Below, one piece after another: positions 8,549 to 17,019 of a stretch of DNA of 64,000 nucleotides. The stretch lies in NCBI GenBank assembly GCA_934454145.1, contig CAKSFT010000001.1, positions 372,001-436,000 of the forward strand, given 5' to 3'. The translations under genes were made by a program, and so were the position numbers. The notes under the pieces are model-generated. The model did no database searches and was not told the origin of the DNA. It saw nothing but the letters and a program-made list of their open reading frames with translations. The DNA is from an uncultured Clostridia bacterium (GTDB lineage Bacteria; Bacillota; Clostridia; UBA1381). Each line of letters starts with the position of its first letter. Position 1 is the stretch's first letter.

Positions 8549-9517
8549 ATGAGGGCAAAAGTTCTGGAAATTTTAAAGACCGCCCCCGATTTTGTTTCGG
8601 GTCAGGAAATCAGCAAAAAAACGGGCATATCGCGCACGGCCGTCTGGAAACACATAAACACCCTTAAAAAACAGGGATATGAAATCGAATCTGTGACAAA
8701 CAAAGGCTACAAACTCAGCGGCACGGCAGGCAAAATTTCTCCGGCAAGAATTTCCGATGCACTGCACACAGATTTTGCGGGGAGAAAAATATATTTTTAT
8801 GAAAGCTGTGATTCCACAAACAAAAGGGCAAAAGAAGAGCCCCTTGCTCCGCACGGCAGTGTTTTTGTCGCCGAGCGCCAGGACTCGGGCCGCGGCAGAC
8901 GCAGCCGTGCCTGGGTTTCCGAGCCTATGTGCGGCATATACATGTCACTTCTGCTGAAGCCGGAAATCACCGCCGATGCAGTTTCCCAAATCACTCTTGT
9001 GTCGGGGCTGTCGGTCCAAAGCGCCCTGAAAAAGCTGTCCTCCGCGGAGGTCATGATAAAATGGCCAAACGACATAGTTCTGGACGGCAAAAAGGTATGC
9101 GGAATCCTCACGGAGCTTGCCGCCGAAGAAAACAGCATAAGCTATGTCGTCACCGGGATAGGCATAAATGTGAACAACAAGCATTTCCCCGGTGAAATAT
9201 CGGACAGAGCCACATCGCTGGCAATCTCGGCAGGCAAAACCTTTGACAGGAACATCATCATCGCCGCCGTGCTCAACGAATTTGAAAAATATTACAATAT
9301 TTTTATGGAAAGCGGTTTTTCCGCTCTCAAAGACAAATATGAGAAAAACTGCATCACCGTCGGCAAAGATATCCGCGTCATAACACCGTCGGCTGACTAT
9401 ACGGCGCACGCCGCGGGCATCTCCCCCGACGGCAGGCTGATTGCGGAACACGGCGGCAAAACGGAAATCATAAATTCCGGCGAAGTTTCTGTGCGCGGAA
9501 TATGCGGATATATTTAA
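8549..9517 (+). CDS. birA: Bifunctional biotin ligase / biotin-operon repressor BirA
   Basis: Activates biotin with ATP and transfers it to carboxylase carrier domains; the N-terminal helix-turn-helix lets the biotinyl-AMP form repress biotin genes. 322 residues. HTH at about 15-50 (ISKKTGISRTAVWKHINTL), nucleotide-binding GRGRRSRAW at 114-122 (family consensus GRGRRGRxW, one Gly to Ser), and KWPNDI near 170. C-terminal SH3-like domain at about 270-322. Start ATG 8549 follows AACGGAGGGG. Divergent from the ilv operon. Confidence 0.94.
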   Translation: MRAKVLEILKTAPDFVSGQEISKKTGISRTAVWKHINTLKKQGYEIESVTNKGYKLSGTAGKISPARISDALHTDFAGRKIYFYESCDSTNKRAKEEPLAPHGSVFVAERQDSGRGRRSRAWVSEPMCGIYMSLLLKPEITADAVSQITLVSGLSVQSALKKLSSAEVMIKWPNDIVLDGKKVCGILTELAAEENSISYVVTGIGINVNNKHFPGEISDRATSLAISAGKTFDRNIIIAAVLNEFEKYYNIFMESGFSALKDKYEKNCITVGKDIRVITPSADYTAHAAGISPDGRLIAEHGGKTEIINSGEVSVRGICGYI

Positions 9518-9539
9518 AATATGAACAATCTGTAAAAAA

Positions 9540-9566
9540 TTAGCACTCCGACAAAAAGAGTGCTAA
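9540..9566. promoter_or_regulatory. CIRCE operator (HrcA site) upstream of htpG
   Basis: Perfect consensus TTAGCACTC (9540-9548), nine bases, GAGTGCTAA (9558-9566). This is the binding site of the heat-shock repressor HrcA. It sits 6 bases upstream of the htpG -35 box. Confidence 0.93.
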
Positions 9567-9572
9567 TTTTTG

Positions 9573-9601
9573 TTGACAAACTTCTTTTTCGGTATTATAC
9601 T
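9573..9601 (+). promoter_or_regulatory. Promoter of htpG
   Basis: TTGACA (9573-9578), 17-base spacer, TATACT (9596-9601), directly after the CIRCE element, leaving a 5' leader of about 165 bases. Confidence 0.85.
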
Positions 9602-9695
9602 TTAGTATATAATTATATTTTACAATTTGGGGTCCGGAGAAAATGCGCACAGCGCATCACCCGTTGATTTTTATGCACATTTTTCTGTCCCCATT

Positions 9696-9757
9696 ATATA
9701 AAAATTTCGGATAATCGGTACAACTGATGTTTGGCAATTATCTGATATAAAGTTTGG
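9696..9757. repeat. Decayed palindromic element in the htpG leader
   Basis: Core 9708-9744 begins GGATAATCGGTACAACTGAT and ends GGCAATTATC, a diverged match to the left end of the long element at 24326. Flanked by imperfect direct repeats ATATAAAAATTT (9696-9707) and ATATAAAGTTT (9745-9755), as expected of an old insertion with a roughly 12-bp duplication. Confidence 0.55.
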
Positions 9758-9773
9758 AAAGGATTGATTTATC

Positions 9774-11630
9774 ATGGCAAAAGGAAACATATCGGTCAGC
9801 TCGGAAAATATTTTTCCGATTATAAAAAAATGGCTCTACTCCGACAAGGACATATTTTTGAGAGAGCTGGTTTCAAACGGCTGTGATGCCGTGACAAAGC
9901 TGAAAAAGCTTGCCGGCATCGGGGAAGCGCAAGTTCCCGGCGACGAAAAATACAGGGTTGACGTCATCATCAACAAAAAGGACAAAACCCTCACCGTCAA
10001 GGACAACGGCATAGGCATGACAGCAGAAGAAATCGACAAGTACATCACACAAATCGCCTTCTCGGGCGCGAGTGACTTCCTTGAAAAATACAAGGACGAA
10101 GAAAACAAGGACGGCGGAATTATCGGTCATTTCGGGCTTGGTTTTTATTCCGCATTCATGCCGTCGGACAGCGTGGAAATTGACTCACTTTCATACCAAG
10201 ACGGCGCAAAACCGGCAAAATGGTTTTGTGACGGAAGCATGGAATATGAATTGACAGACGGCACAAGGACAGAGCGCGGCACAACAATCACTCTTCACAT
10301 CGCCCCCGACAGCGAAGAATTTCTCGAAGAATATACCGTGCGCCAAATATTAAACAAATACTGTGCCTTTTTGCCGGTGGAGATATACCTGAGTGTTGAG
10401 GGAGAAGAAAAGCCCGAGGAAGAAAAAAAAGACGGCAAAGACGAAAAAACCGATGCCCCCAAGCCAATCAACGACACTGCGCCTCTGTGGATAAAGGCGC
10501 CGAAGGATTGCACGGACGAGGAATACAAGGCCTTTTATACAAAGGTATTTATAGATTTCAACGAACCGCTTTTCTGGATTCACTTAAATGTTGATTTTCC
10601 GTTTAACCTGAAGGGCATACTGTATTTCCCGAAACTCAACCACGAATTTGCGACAAACGAGGGGCAGATAAAGCTCTACAACAACCAGGTCTTTGTTGCC
10701 GACAACGTAAAAGAAGTTATCCCGGAATTTCTGATGCTCTTAAAAGGCGTCATCGACTGCCCCGACCTTCCGCTTAATGTTTCGAGGAGCTTTTTGCAGA
10801 ATGACGGATATGTCAAAAAGATATCCGCACACATAACAAAAAAAGTGGCAGACAAGCTTTGCGAGCTCTTCAAAAAAGAACGTGAAAAGTATGACACATA
10901 TTGGGACGACATCAATATGTTTATCAAATACGGCTGTATCCGTGACGAAAAGTTCTATGACAAGGTCAAAGACGTGATGATATACAAAGACTTAAACGGC
11001 AAATATATCACCCTCCCCGAATACCTTGAGGGAAAAGACAGCAAAGATGTATACTATGTATCCGACGAAGTGCGCCAGGCACAGTATATAAGTCTTTTCA
11101 AAGAACAAAATCTCGACGCTGTAATCCTCCCCTCCATGATTGACAATCACTTTATATCCTTTGTGGAAATGAAGGAGGATGGCGTGAAATTCAAAAGAAT
11201 TGACTCCGACATTTCGGACAGCCTCAAGGGTGACGGGGCAAAAGACGAAGAATTTGACAAATCTCTTGTCGACACTTTCAAAGCCGCACTCGGCAAAGAC
11301 GACCTGAAGGCAGACGTCCAGTCGCTTAAAAACGAAGAACTCCCTGCCATGATGCTCTTAAGCGAAGAATCGAGAAGAATGCAGGAAATCTACAAATCAT
11401 ACGGTCAGCAGTTTGCCGGCATGAGCGGCATGTTCAATGATGATTATACCCTTGTGCTGAACAGGGACAACAAGATTGTGAAAAAGATTCCGGAGCTTTC
11501 CGATGAGGACAAAAAGCTTGTATGCAGCCACATCTATGACCTTGCAATGATAAGCAACAAGCCTCTGTCTGCCGAAGAAATGGTGAAATTTATCGAAAGA
11601 AGCAATCTGATTCTGGAAAAAATCATTTGA
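9774..11630 (+). CDS. htpG: Molecular chaperone HtpG (Hsp90)
   Basis: ATP-dependent cytoplasmic chaperone dimer. 618 residues, usual length. The N-terminal GHKL ATPase shows ELVSNGCDA (near 31-39, normally ELISNASDA), DNGIGM (near 77-82) and GHFGLGFYS (near 120-128). A charged Lys/Glu linker runs from about 205 to 225, followed by the middle domain (FPFNLKGILYFP, LPLNVSRSFLQND) and the dimerisation domain. Start ATG 9774 after GGAAAGGATTG. Preceded by CIRCE and a promoter; mgtC follows after 36 bases without a visible terminator, so heat-shock read-through is possible. Confidence 0.95.
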   Translation: MAKGNISVSSENIFPIIKKWLYSDKDIFLRELVSNGCDAVTKLKKLAGIGEAQVPGDEKYRVDVIINKKDKTLTVKDNGIGMTAEEIDKYITQIAFSGASDFLEKYKDEENKDGGIIGHFGLGFYSAFMPSDSVEIDSLSYQDGAKPAKWFCDGSMEYELTDGTRTERGTTITLHIAPDSEEFLEEYTVRQILNKYCAFLPVEIYLSVEGEEKPEEEKKDGKDEKTDAPKPINDTAPLWIKAPKDCTDEEYKAFYTKVFIDFNEPLFWIHLNVDFPFNLKGILYFPKLNHEFATNEGQIKLYNNQVFVADNVKEVIPEFLMLLKGVIDCPDLPLNVSRSFLQNDGYVKKISAHITKKVADKLCELFKKEREKYDTYWDDINMFIKYGCIRDEKFYDKVKDVMIYKDLNGKYITLPEYLEGKDSKDVYYVSDEVRQAQYISLFKEQNLDAVILPSMIDNHFISFVEMKEDGVKFKRIDSDISDSLKGDGAKDEEFDKSLVDTFKAALGKDDLKADVQSLKNEELPAMMLLSEESRRMQEIYKSYGQQFAGMSGMFNDDYTLVLNRDNKIVKKIPELSDEDKKLVCSHIYDLAMISNKPLSAEEMVKFIERSNLILEKII

Positions 11631-11666
11631 CATTGCCTTCAACGGATATAAAAAGGGGGAATTTAA

Positions 11667-12344
11667 GTGCACTTTATAACAATTGAACATCTGGAGTTTC
11701 TGGGGAGAATTGTCATTGCGGCGCTTTGCGGCTTTGCCATAGGCTATGAGCGCAAAAACCGCGGCAAAGGCGCCGGCATCCGTACACACATGATTGTGGG
11801 CATCGCCGCCGCGCTGATGATGGTCGTTTCAAAATATGGTTTTGCAGACCTTGCCGATTATCCCGGCAGCCGCGGCGCCGACCCGGCCAGGATTGCCGCA
11901 CAGGTCATAAGCGGCGTCGGATTTTTGGGCGCCGGCATGATATATGTGCAAAAGCAAGCGGTGAAGGGGCTCACCACTGCCGCCGGCATCTGGGCGACGG
12001 CAGGCGTGGGGCTTGCAATCGGCGCCGGCATGTACTTCATCGGAATCGCCAGTGCCATATTCATCATCGTCATGCAGATTGTTCTCCACAAAAACTATAA
12101 AATTCTGCAAATGCCAAACGAAGAACAGCTGTCCGTCATAGTACAGGACAGCATAGATGGAATAAATTATTATGAGGCTGTTTTGAAAGAATTTGACATC
12201 AAAATCATAGATGCCGACTTCAAAAAGCTTGATGACGGATATATCAAAATTGACGTCACTGCAAACGTTCCGCACGAGCTGGACGTTTTGCAGCTGATGA
12301 AAACAGCCCTGAAAAACGAAAACATCAAATCTCTCAGACTCTAA
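11667..12344 (+). CDS. MgtC/SapB-family membrane protein
   Basis: 225 residues. The N-terminal 140 residues hold four or five hydrophobic segments with the MgtC signature: ALCGFAIGYERKNRGKGAGI then RTHMIVGIAAALMMVVS, and later GVGFLGAGMI. The C-terminal 85 residues form a small soluble domain that looks ACT-like. Family members are linked to Mg homeostasis and membrane potential; the exact role here is unknown. Start is GTG 11667 with AAGGGGG upstream. Lies 36 bases after htpG and 15 before kduI, so probably in one transcript. A paralogue is at 26522. Confidence 0.87.
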   Translation: MHFITIEHLEFLGRIVIAALCGFAIGYERKNRGKGAGIRTHMIVGIAAALMMVVSKYGFADLADYPGSRGADPARIAAQVISGVGFLGAGMIYVQKQAVKGLTTAAGIWATAGVGLAIGAGMYFIGIASAIFIIVMQIVLHKNYKILQMPNEEQLSVIVQDSIDGINYYEAVLKEFDIKIIDADFKKLDDGYIKIDVTANVPHELDVLQLMKTALKNENIKSLRL

Positions 12345-12359
12345 GAAAGGAAGAAAAAC

Positions 12360-13190
12360 ATGGAAGTAAGAAATGCGTCTAACAGCAAAGACGTAAAGAA
12401 CTATACCACAGAAAGACTGCGCGAGGAATTTTTGATTACAGACCTCTTCACCAAGGACAATGTCAAGATGGTCTACAGCCACATCGACAGAATCATAACT
12501 GCCGGCGCGATGCCCGTGGATAAAGAACTGACAATTGAGGCAGGGCGCGAACTGGCGGCGGAATACTTTTTGCAAAGGCGCGAGATGGGCTGTATAAACA
12601 TTGGCGGCGCCGGGATTATCACCGTTGATGGTGTCGAATACCCCATGAATCCGCGTGACGGAATCTATATCGGCAGAGGCAACAAAGAAGTCAGGCTGAA
12701 AAGCACCGACAAGAACAACCCGGCAAAATTCTACATAAGTTCCTGCCCGGCGCACAAAGAATACCCGACAGTGAAAATTGATATTTCCAAAGCAAAAAAA
12801 GTTCCGTGCGGCGACACAAAAGATGCAAACAAGCGTGTAATTAATCAATACATACACCCCGAAGTCATGCAAAGCTGTCAGCTTGCCATGGGGCTGACAC
12901 AGCTTGAGGAAGGCTCTGTCTGGAACACCATGCCTTGCCACACGCATGACAGGCGCATGGAGGTTTATCTTTATCTTGACATGGACCCCGACAGCGTTGT
13001 GTTCCACATGATGGGCGAGCCCACACAGACGCGTCACATAATCATGCACAACGAAGAGGCTGTAATAAGCCCAAGCTGGTCGATACACAGCGGCGTAGGC
13101 ACAAAGGCATACTCCTTCATATGGGCAATGTGCGGAGAAAACCAAGAATTTGACGACATGGACCATGTGGCAACAAAAGACTTGAAATAA
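12360..13190 (+). CDS. kduI: 5-dehydro-4-deoxy-D-glucuronate isomerase
   Basis: Converts 5-keto-4-deoxyuronate, released from unsaturated pectin oligomers, to 2,5-diketo-3-deoxygluconate. 276 residues match the family. A cupin-type metal site is visible at PCHTHDRRMEVYLY (near residues 195-208), giving the His/His/Glu ligands; HSGVGTKAYSFIW near 242-254 supplies the last His. Start ATG 12360 after AAAGGAAGAA. The partner kduD is not in the window, but the downstream kinase kdgK is (17020-18042). Confidence 0.95.
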   Translation: MEVRNASNSKDVKNYTTERLREEFLITDLFTKDNVKMVYSHIDRIITAGAMPVDKELTIEAGRELAAEYFLQRREMGCINIGGAGIITVDGVEYPMNPRDGIYIGRGNKEVRLKSTDKNNPAKFYISSCPAHKEYPTVKIDISKAKKVPCGDTKDANKRVINQYIHPEVMQSCQLAMGLTQLEEGSVWNTMPCHTHDRRMEVYLYLDMDPDSVVFHMMGEPTQTRHIIMHNEEAVISPSWSIHSGVGTKAYSFIWAMCGENQEFDDMDHVATKDLK

Positions 13191-13201
13191 GGGAGAAAAT
13201 C

Positions 13202-13990
13202 ATGATAAACCTGAAAATAACCGACAAAGACAACAATATATTAAAAGAAACATCGGGTGACAATCTCTGTGTTGTGTATGACAAAGCCTACAACGAGGGC
13301 GACAAAATCACAATCACATCGGACAGTGAATTTCTTTCGCTGAAGCTCAGCGAAACATTGGCGGAAAGCATCGTCTATGTCCCCGGCAAAGTGTTTGAGT
13401 TCAAAATCCCCTCCGGCGAAAAGCTGGTGGTGTATGCCCCCGGCACATGGGACGGCACAAACAATGTCATCACCGCCGCCGAAACACCCGAAGAGGAAAT
13501 ATACAAAACCAGAAACATCGCTCTGAACAGCACAGCTTTGCGCCATGAAGAGCGATACTTCCCATATGCCAAGGCAAACCATGTCACACGCGATGAAGCA
13601 TGGTTTGAAGAACGCAATTCCATAGACGGCGTTGTGCACACAAACGGGCACGGCGCTTATCCGTTCGGCTCATATGCCGGCGGTGCGCGTGAAGATATCG
13701 AATATTACCTCTATTTCGGCAAAACAGCTGAAATTTATGAGATAACATTTTTCCTGCGTGCCGACTTTGCCGACGACCACGACACATATTGGAAAAGCTT
13801 TGACATTGAATTTGACAACGGCGAAAAAATATCCGCCAAATTTGAAAAAAGCGGCGAAGGGCAGACAATCACCCTCAGCAAGCCGGCAAAAACTTCAAGT
13901 ATTCACCTGACAAACTTTAAGCAAGCCGCTTTTCCGCTTTCGTGGGCGGCACTTTCACAGATTGAAGTCAAGGGAAGATATATAAAATAA
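13202..13990 (+). CDS. Unknown protein, probable carbohydrate-binding beta-sandwich
   Basis: 262 residues without signal peptide. I do not recognise a named family. Residues about 1-90 are a small beta-rich region; from NIALNSTALRHE (near 103) to the end the pattern (N-terminal AxN, ERNSIDGVVHTNGHG, IEYYLYFGKTAEIYEITFFLR, LSQIEVKG) resembles a galactose-binding or discoidin-type fold. It starts 11 bases after kduI with GGGAGAA, so it is translated with the pectin isomerase and may bind a cytoplasmic uronate oligomer; this is inference. Ends before a strong bidirectional terminator. Confidence 0.7.
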   Translation: MINLKITDKDNNILKETSGDNLCVVYDKAYNEGDKITITSDSEFLSLKLSETLAESIVYVPGKVFEFKIPSGEKLVVYAPGTWDGTNNVITAAETPEEEIYKTRNIALNSTALRHEERYFPYAKANHVTRDEAWFEERNSIDGVVHTNGHGAYPFGSYAGGAREDIEYYLYFGKTAEIYEITFFLRADFADDHDTYWKSFDIEFDNGEKISAKFEKSGEGQTITLSKPAKTSSIHLTNFKQAAFPLSWAALSQIEVKGRYIK

Positions 13991-14010
13991 TCAGATAATT
14001 GCAAAAAGAT

Positions 14011-14060
14011 AAAACAACGGCTGTAAAAAAGTAAATTGACTTTTTTACAGCCGTTGTTTT
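14011..14060. terminator. Bidirectional terminator between the kduI and met operons
   Basis: 22-bp perfect stem (14011-14032 with 14039-14060), six-base loop, A-rich left and T-rich right arms. Serves the plus-strand kduI transcript and the converging metNI transcript. Stem core GGCTGTAAAAAA recurs in the hairpin at 51501. Confidence 0.88.
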
Positions 14061-14125
14061 TCCAAGGAGCGGGAAACTTTGGTCTGCCCGAAGGCATACA
14101 CGCAAATCTTTTTAACAGTCCCCTT

Positions 14126-14836
14126 TTATTTCTTTTTCAGTCTTTTGTCCGACTTAACGGAAAGCCTTGTCCCGACGCTCTGGAATATCTGCACAAGAAT
14201 TATCAGGAAAATAACCGCAACCATCATGACAACGTATTTATATCTGTAATATCCGTAGTTTATGGCAATCTTGCCCAATCCGCCGCCGCCGATGATTCCG
14301 CTCATTGCAGAATAACCCAATATGGTTGTTATCGCAATTGTGAAATTTGAGATGAGTGACGGGATACTCTCCGGAATCATCACCTTCGTGATGATTTCAA
14401 AAGGAGTCGCACCCATGCTTTGCGCCGCCTCAATGATATTGGGGTTCACTTCTCTCAGGCTGCTTTCCACCAGCCTTGCCACAAACGGCGCCGCCGCAAT
14501 CACAAGCGGCACAATGGACGGCGCAGTCCCGACAACCGTCCCCATTATAAGCCTTGTAAATGGGAATACGAGAATCATCAATATCAAAAACGGTATTGAA
14601 CGCAAAAGGTTGATTATCACATTAATCACACTCAAAACCGGCTTCGGGAGCGGCAAAACGCCGTCCTTTTCGCCTGTGACAATCAGTACCCCCAGCGGCA
14701 AGCCTATTATAATCGAAAACAGCGTCGCAAGCACCGTCACATAAAATGTTTCCCAAATCGCCATGGGCAGTTCACTTTGCAGAATTTCAATTGTTTCTAT
14801 CACTGTTTCGTTTGCCAAAAGCTTATCAATCATCAT
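14126..14836 (-). CDS. metI: Methionine ABC transporter permease MetI
   Basis: Inner-membrane permease of the D/L-methionine importer. 236 residues with five or more membrane segments. The coupling motif is EVNPNIIEAAQSMGATPFEI (near 130-150), which docks on the ATPase. Start ATG 14836 overlaps the last 11 bases of metN. In the metQ-metN-metI operon order on the minus strand. Confidence 0.93.
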   Translation of the reverse strand: MMIDKLLANETVIETIEILQSELPMAIWETFYVTVLATLFSIIIGLPLGVLIVTGEKDGVLPLPKPVLSVINVIINLLRSIPFLILMILVFPFTRLIMGTVVGTAPSIVPLVIAAAPFVARLVESSLREVNPNIIEAAQSMGATPFEIITKVMIPESIPSLISNFTIAITTILGYSAMSGIIGGGGLGKIAINYGYYRYKYVVMMVAVIFLIILVQIFQSVGTRLSVKSDKRLKKK

Positions 14837-15836
14837 TTTTCACCTTCTTCACTGTAATATTCGGCGTGTTTTCCAGATAATTCACGGCGCGCCTGAGTTC
14901 TTCCTCGCCGCCGCTTATGTCCAGAAGCATGTTGCCGAAAACCTTGTCGCCTATGCATTTTGTCTGTGCGGCAAGAATGTTTGCCGCCAGTCCTTCGTCA
15001 ATCGCCATCTTTGCGATAAGCGGCGTATCCGCCACCATTGCGCCGTTGTAAACAATGCGCACAGTGTTCTCCGACGCAAAAACAGGCACAGACGTGTCTG
15101 CCCCGTCGGGGAAAACAAGCCGTTTTGCTGCGTCGGATTTCGGGTTTGTAAACACATCGCTCACTTCCCCTTCTTCCACCACGACGCCCTCGTCAAGGAT
15201 TGCAACCTTGTTGCAAATCTTTTCAACCACGCTCATCTGATGCGTTATCACAATCACCGTGATTCCAAATTTTTTGTTTATGTCACGAATCAATTCCAGA
15301 ATCGACTGTGTCGTCTTTGGGTCCAGAGCACTTGTCGCCTCGTCGCACAGAAGTATTTCCGGGTTTGTCGAAAGCGCCCTGGCAATGGCGATACGCTGCT
15401 GCTGTCCGCCGGAAAGCTGTGCGGGATATGCCTTTCCTTTGTCCGGGAGCCCCACAAGCTCCAAAAGCTCTTCTGCACGTTTTCTTGCGTCTTTTTTCTT
15501 TACTCCCGCAAGCTCCATCGGAAAACATATGTTGTCCAGACAATTCCTCTGCATAAGCAGATTGAACCCTTGGAAAATCATCGTCATTTTGCGCCGTTTT
15601 TCCCTGAGTTCAGAGTTTTTCAATGTGCACAAATTTTCACCGTTTATGCACACTTCTCCCTCTGTCGGGCGCTCCAGCATGTTTATGCAGCGTACCAGTG
15701 TGCTTTTCCCGGCGCCGCTCATGCCGATTATTCCGTATATATCCCCGTCGTCAACCGTCAGGGTCACGTCCTTCAGAGCCTCAACCGTCCCGTCTGCGGT
15801 TTTGAAGGACTTTGAAATATTTTTCAACTCAATCAT
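14826..15836 (-). CDS. metN: Methionine ABC transporter ATPase MetN
   Basis: ATP-binding subunit of the methionine importer. Walker A GMSGAGKST near 39-47, signature LSGGQQQR near 139-146, Walker B ILLCDEATSALD near 160-171. After residue 240 there is an extra ACT-like NIL domain, which in this family binds methionine and inhibits transport. I take ATG 15836 (MIELKNIS) as start because GGAG lies 6 bases upstream; an in-frame ATG 12 bases earlier (15848) is possible. Confidence 0.94.
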   Translation of the reverse strand: MIELKNISKSFKTADGTVEALKDVTLTVDDGDIYGIIGMSGAGKSTLVRCINMLERPTEGEVCINGENLCTLKNSELREKRRKMTMIFQGFNLLMQRNCLDNICFPMELAGVKKKDARKRAEELLELVGLPDKGKAYPAQLSGGQQQRIAIARALSTNPEILLCDEATSALDPKTTQSILELIRDINKKFGITVIVITHQMSVVEKICNKVAILDEGVVVEEGEVSDVFTNPKSDAAKRLVFPDGADTSVPVFASENTVRIVYNGAMVADTPLIAKMAIDEGLAANILAAQTKCIGDKVFGNMLLDISGGEEELRRAVNYLENTPNITVKKVKNDD

Positions 15837-15906
15837 ACAATTCTCCATTCCTCACAAAGCAAGCGCCGGCTGTTGCACCGGCGCTGAATTGACCTTGTTC
15901 TTTTTA

Positions 15907-16758
15907 TTATTCGCCTTTGATTGCCGAAAGCGAAGTCTGCTTTCCGCCGTACAAGCCCATCGGCTCAACGTGTATCGCACCGATTGAAACCAAGTGCGTG
16001 CCGTTCTGGTCATTGAAGTCCTCAAGGTACGGCAGGTGCTGGAAGTAGTTTGCGTCAATTTCGCCGCTTTCTACAACGTTGTTCGGCTGTACATAGTCGG
16101 TAAATTCTTTGATATCAAGTGTAATATCTTTTTCTGCCAGGATTTCCTGTGCAACCTTCAGAATCTCAGCGTGAGGCGTGGGCGAAGCCGCAACCGTTAT
16201 TGTTGTGCCCGCCAAAGCCGCATAGTCCACACTGCCGTCAAAGCCGTCACCCGGGTTGTCAACCGTGCTCACCACTGCACCGTCATATTTTTCTGTAATG
16301 AAGTCTTTCACCTTTTGGCTTTCCAGTGCCGCTTTGAGAGCCTTAATCGCGTCGCTTCCTTCATTGCCCTCTTTTACGGCAACTATGTTTCCGTATTCCG
16401 ACGATGAATCTTCAATCAGAAGTGAATCTCCGACCGGGTTCAGGTCTGCCTGTATTGCATAGTTTGAATTGATTATTGCATAATCAACGTCCTTCAAAAC
16501 ATTCGGCAATTGCGCCGCCTCGACTTCCTTGAAGTTGATGTTGTACGGGTTTTCTTCTATATCCTTGACTGTCGCTGTGATGCCTGCGCCCGATTTAAGC
16601 TTTATATACTCATTCTTTTCCAGAAGAAGCAGTGCTCTTGCCTCGTTTGTCGTGTCGTTCGGCACCGCAATCGTTATGCCGCCTTTGTTGCTTCCGCATG
16701 CCGAAAACAATGTTGCTCCCAAAACCGCCGCCAATACTGCTGATATATATTTTTTCAT
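15907..16758 (-). CDS. metQ: Methionine-binding lipoprotein MetQ
   Basis: Substrate-binding lipoprotein of the methionine importer (NlpA family). Signal sequence with lipobox LFSAC, Cys at residue 21. 283 residues; family stretches AQLPNVLKDVDYAIINSNYA and ENPYNINFKEVEAAQLP are clear. It leads metQ-metN-metI and has a structured leader of about 180 bases upstream that does not look like an S-box. Confidence 0.93.
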   Translation of the reverse strand: MKKYISAVLAAVLGATLFSACGSNKGGITIAVPNDTTNEARALLLLEKNEYIKLKSGAGITATVKDIEENPYNINFKEVEAAQLPNVLKDVDYAIINSNYAIQADLNPVGDSLLIEDSSSEYGNIVAVKEGNEGSDAIKALKAALESQKVKDFITEKYDGAVVSTVDNPGDGFDGSVDYAALAGTTITVAASPTPHAEILKVAQEILAEKDITLDIKEFTDYVQPNNVVESGEIDANYFQHLPYLEDFNDQNGTHLVSIGAIHVEPMGLYGGKQTSLSAIKGE

Positions 16759-17019
16759 TTCAAATTCCTCCGATTTCTGTTTTTATAGTAATTTTATAGT
16801 GATAATGTTAAATTTTTTTCAAAGACTGCACATTCGACCCGAACATCGTCTTTTCCACAAAATAACGGTTGATAACATTACACATTCCTCCCAAACTTCC
16901 CGGATAAGCCTTCACAACAAGCTTACCTGATTTATGAGCTTATTATACCACCCTTTTTTGTGTTTGTCCAATACATTATTGTTATGCAAAGATATAAAAA
17001 AAATTTATACCTTTTAGAT
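16759..17019 (-). other. metQ 5' leader, structured, unrecognised
   Basis: Between promoter and metQ the transcript can form ATAAGC...GCTTAT (minus strand), an AAAGAC/GTCTTT hairpin near 16821-16854, and a long-range TAATGTTA/TAACATTA pairing (16803-16810 with 16873-16880) that encloses it. I find no S-box core or T-box sequence. Regulatory role is inference. Confidence 0.4.
16942..16971 (-). promoter_or_regulatory. Promoter of metQ-metN-metI
   Basis: Minus strand TTGGAC (16966-16971), 18-base spacer, TATAAT (16942-16947). Confidence 0.65.

Noticed and set aside
9540..9566. CIRCE as the birA terminator
   Set aside because: It forms a hairpin but the exact 9-N9-9 consensus beside a promoter fits an operator; any termination is secondary.
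11829..13166. 445-residue open frame on the minus strand
   Set aside because: Shadow of mgtC and kduI; no ribosome site and Cys/His/Val-rich non-protein-like composition.
16759..17019. S-box riboswitch before metQ
   Set aside because: The conserved S-box core and kink-turn sequences are missing.
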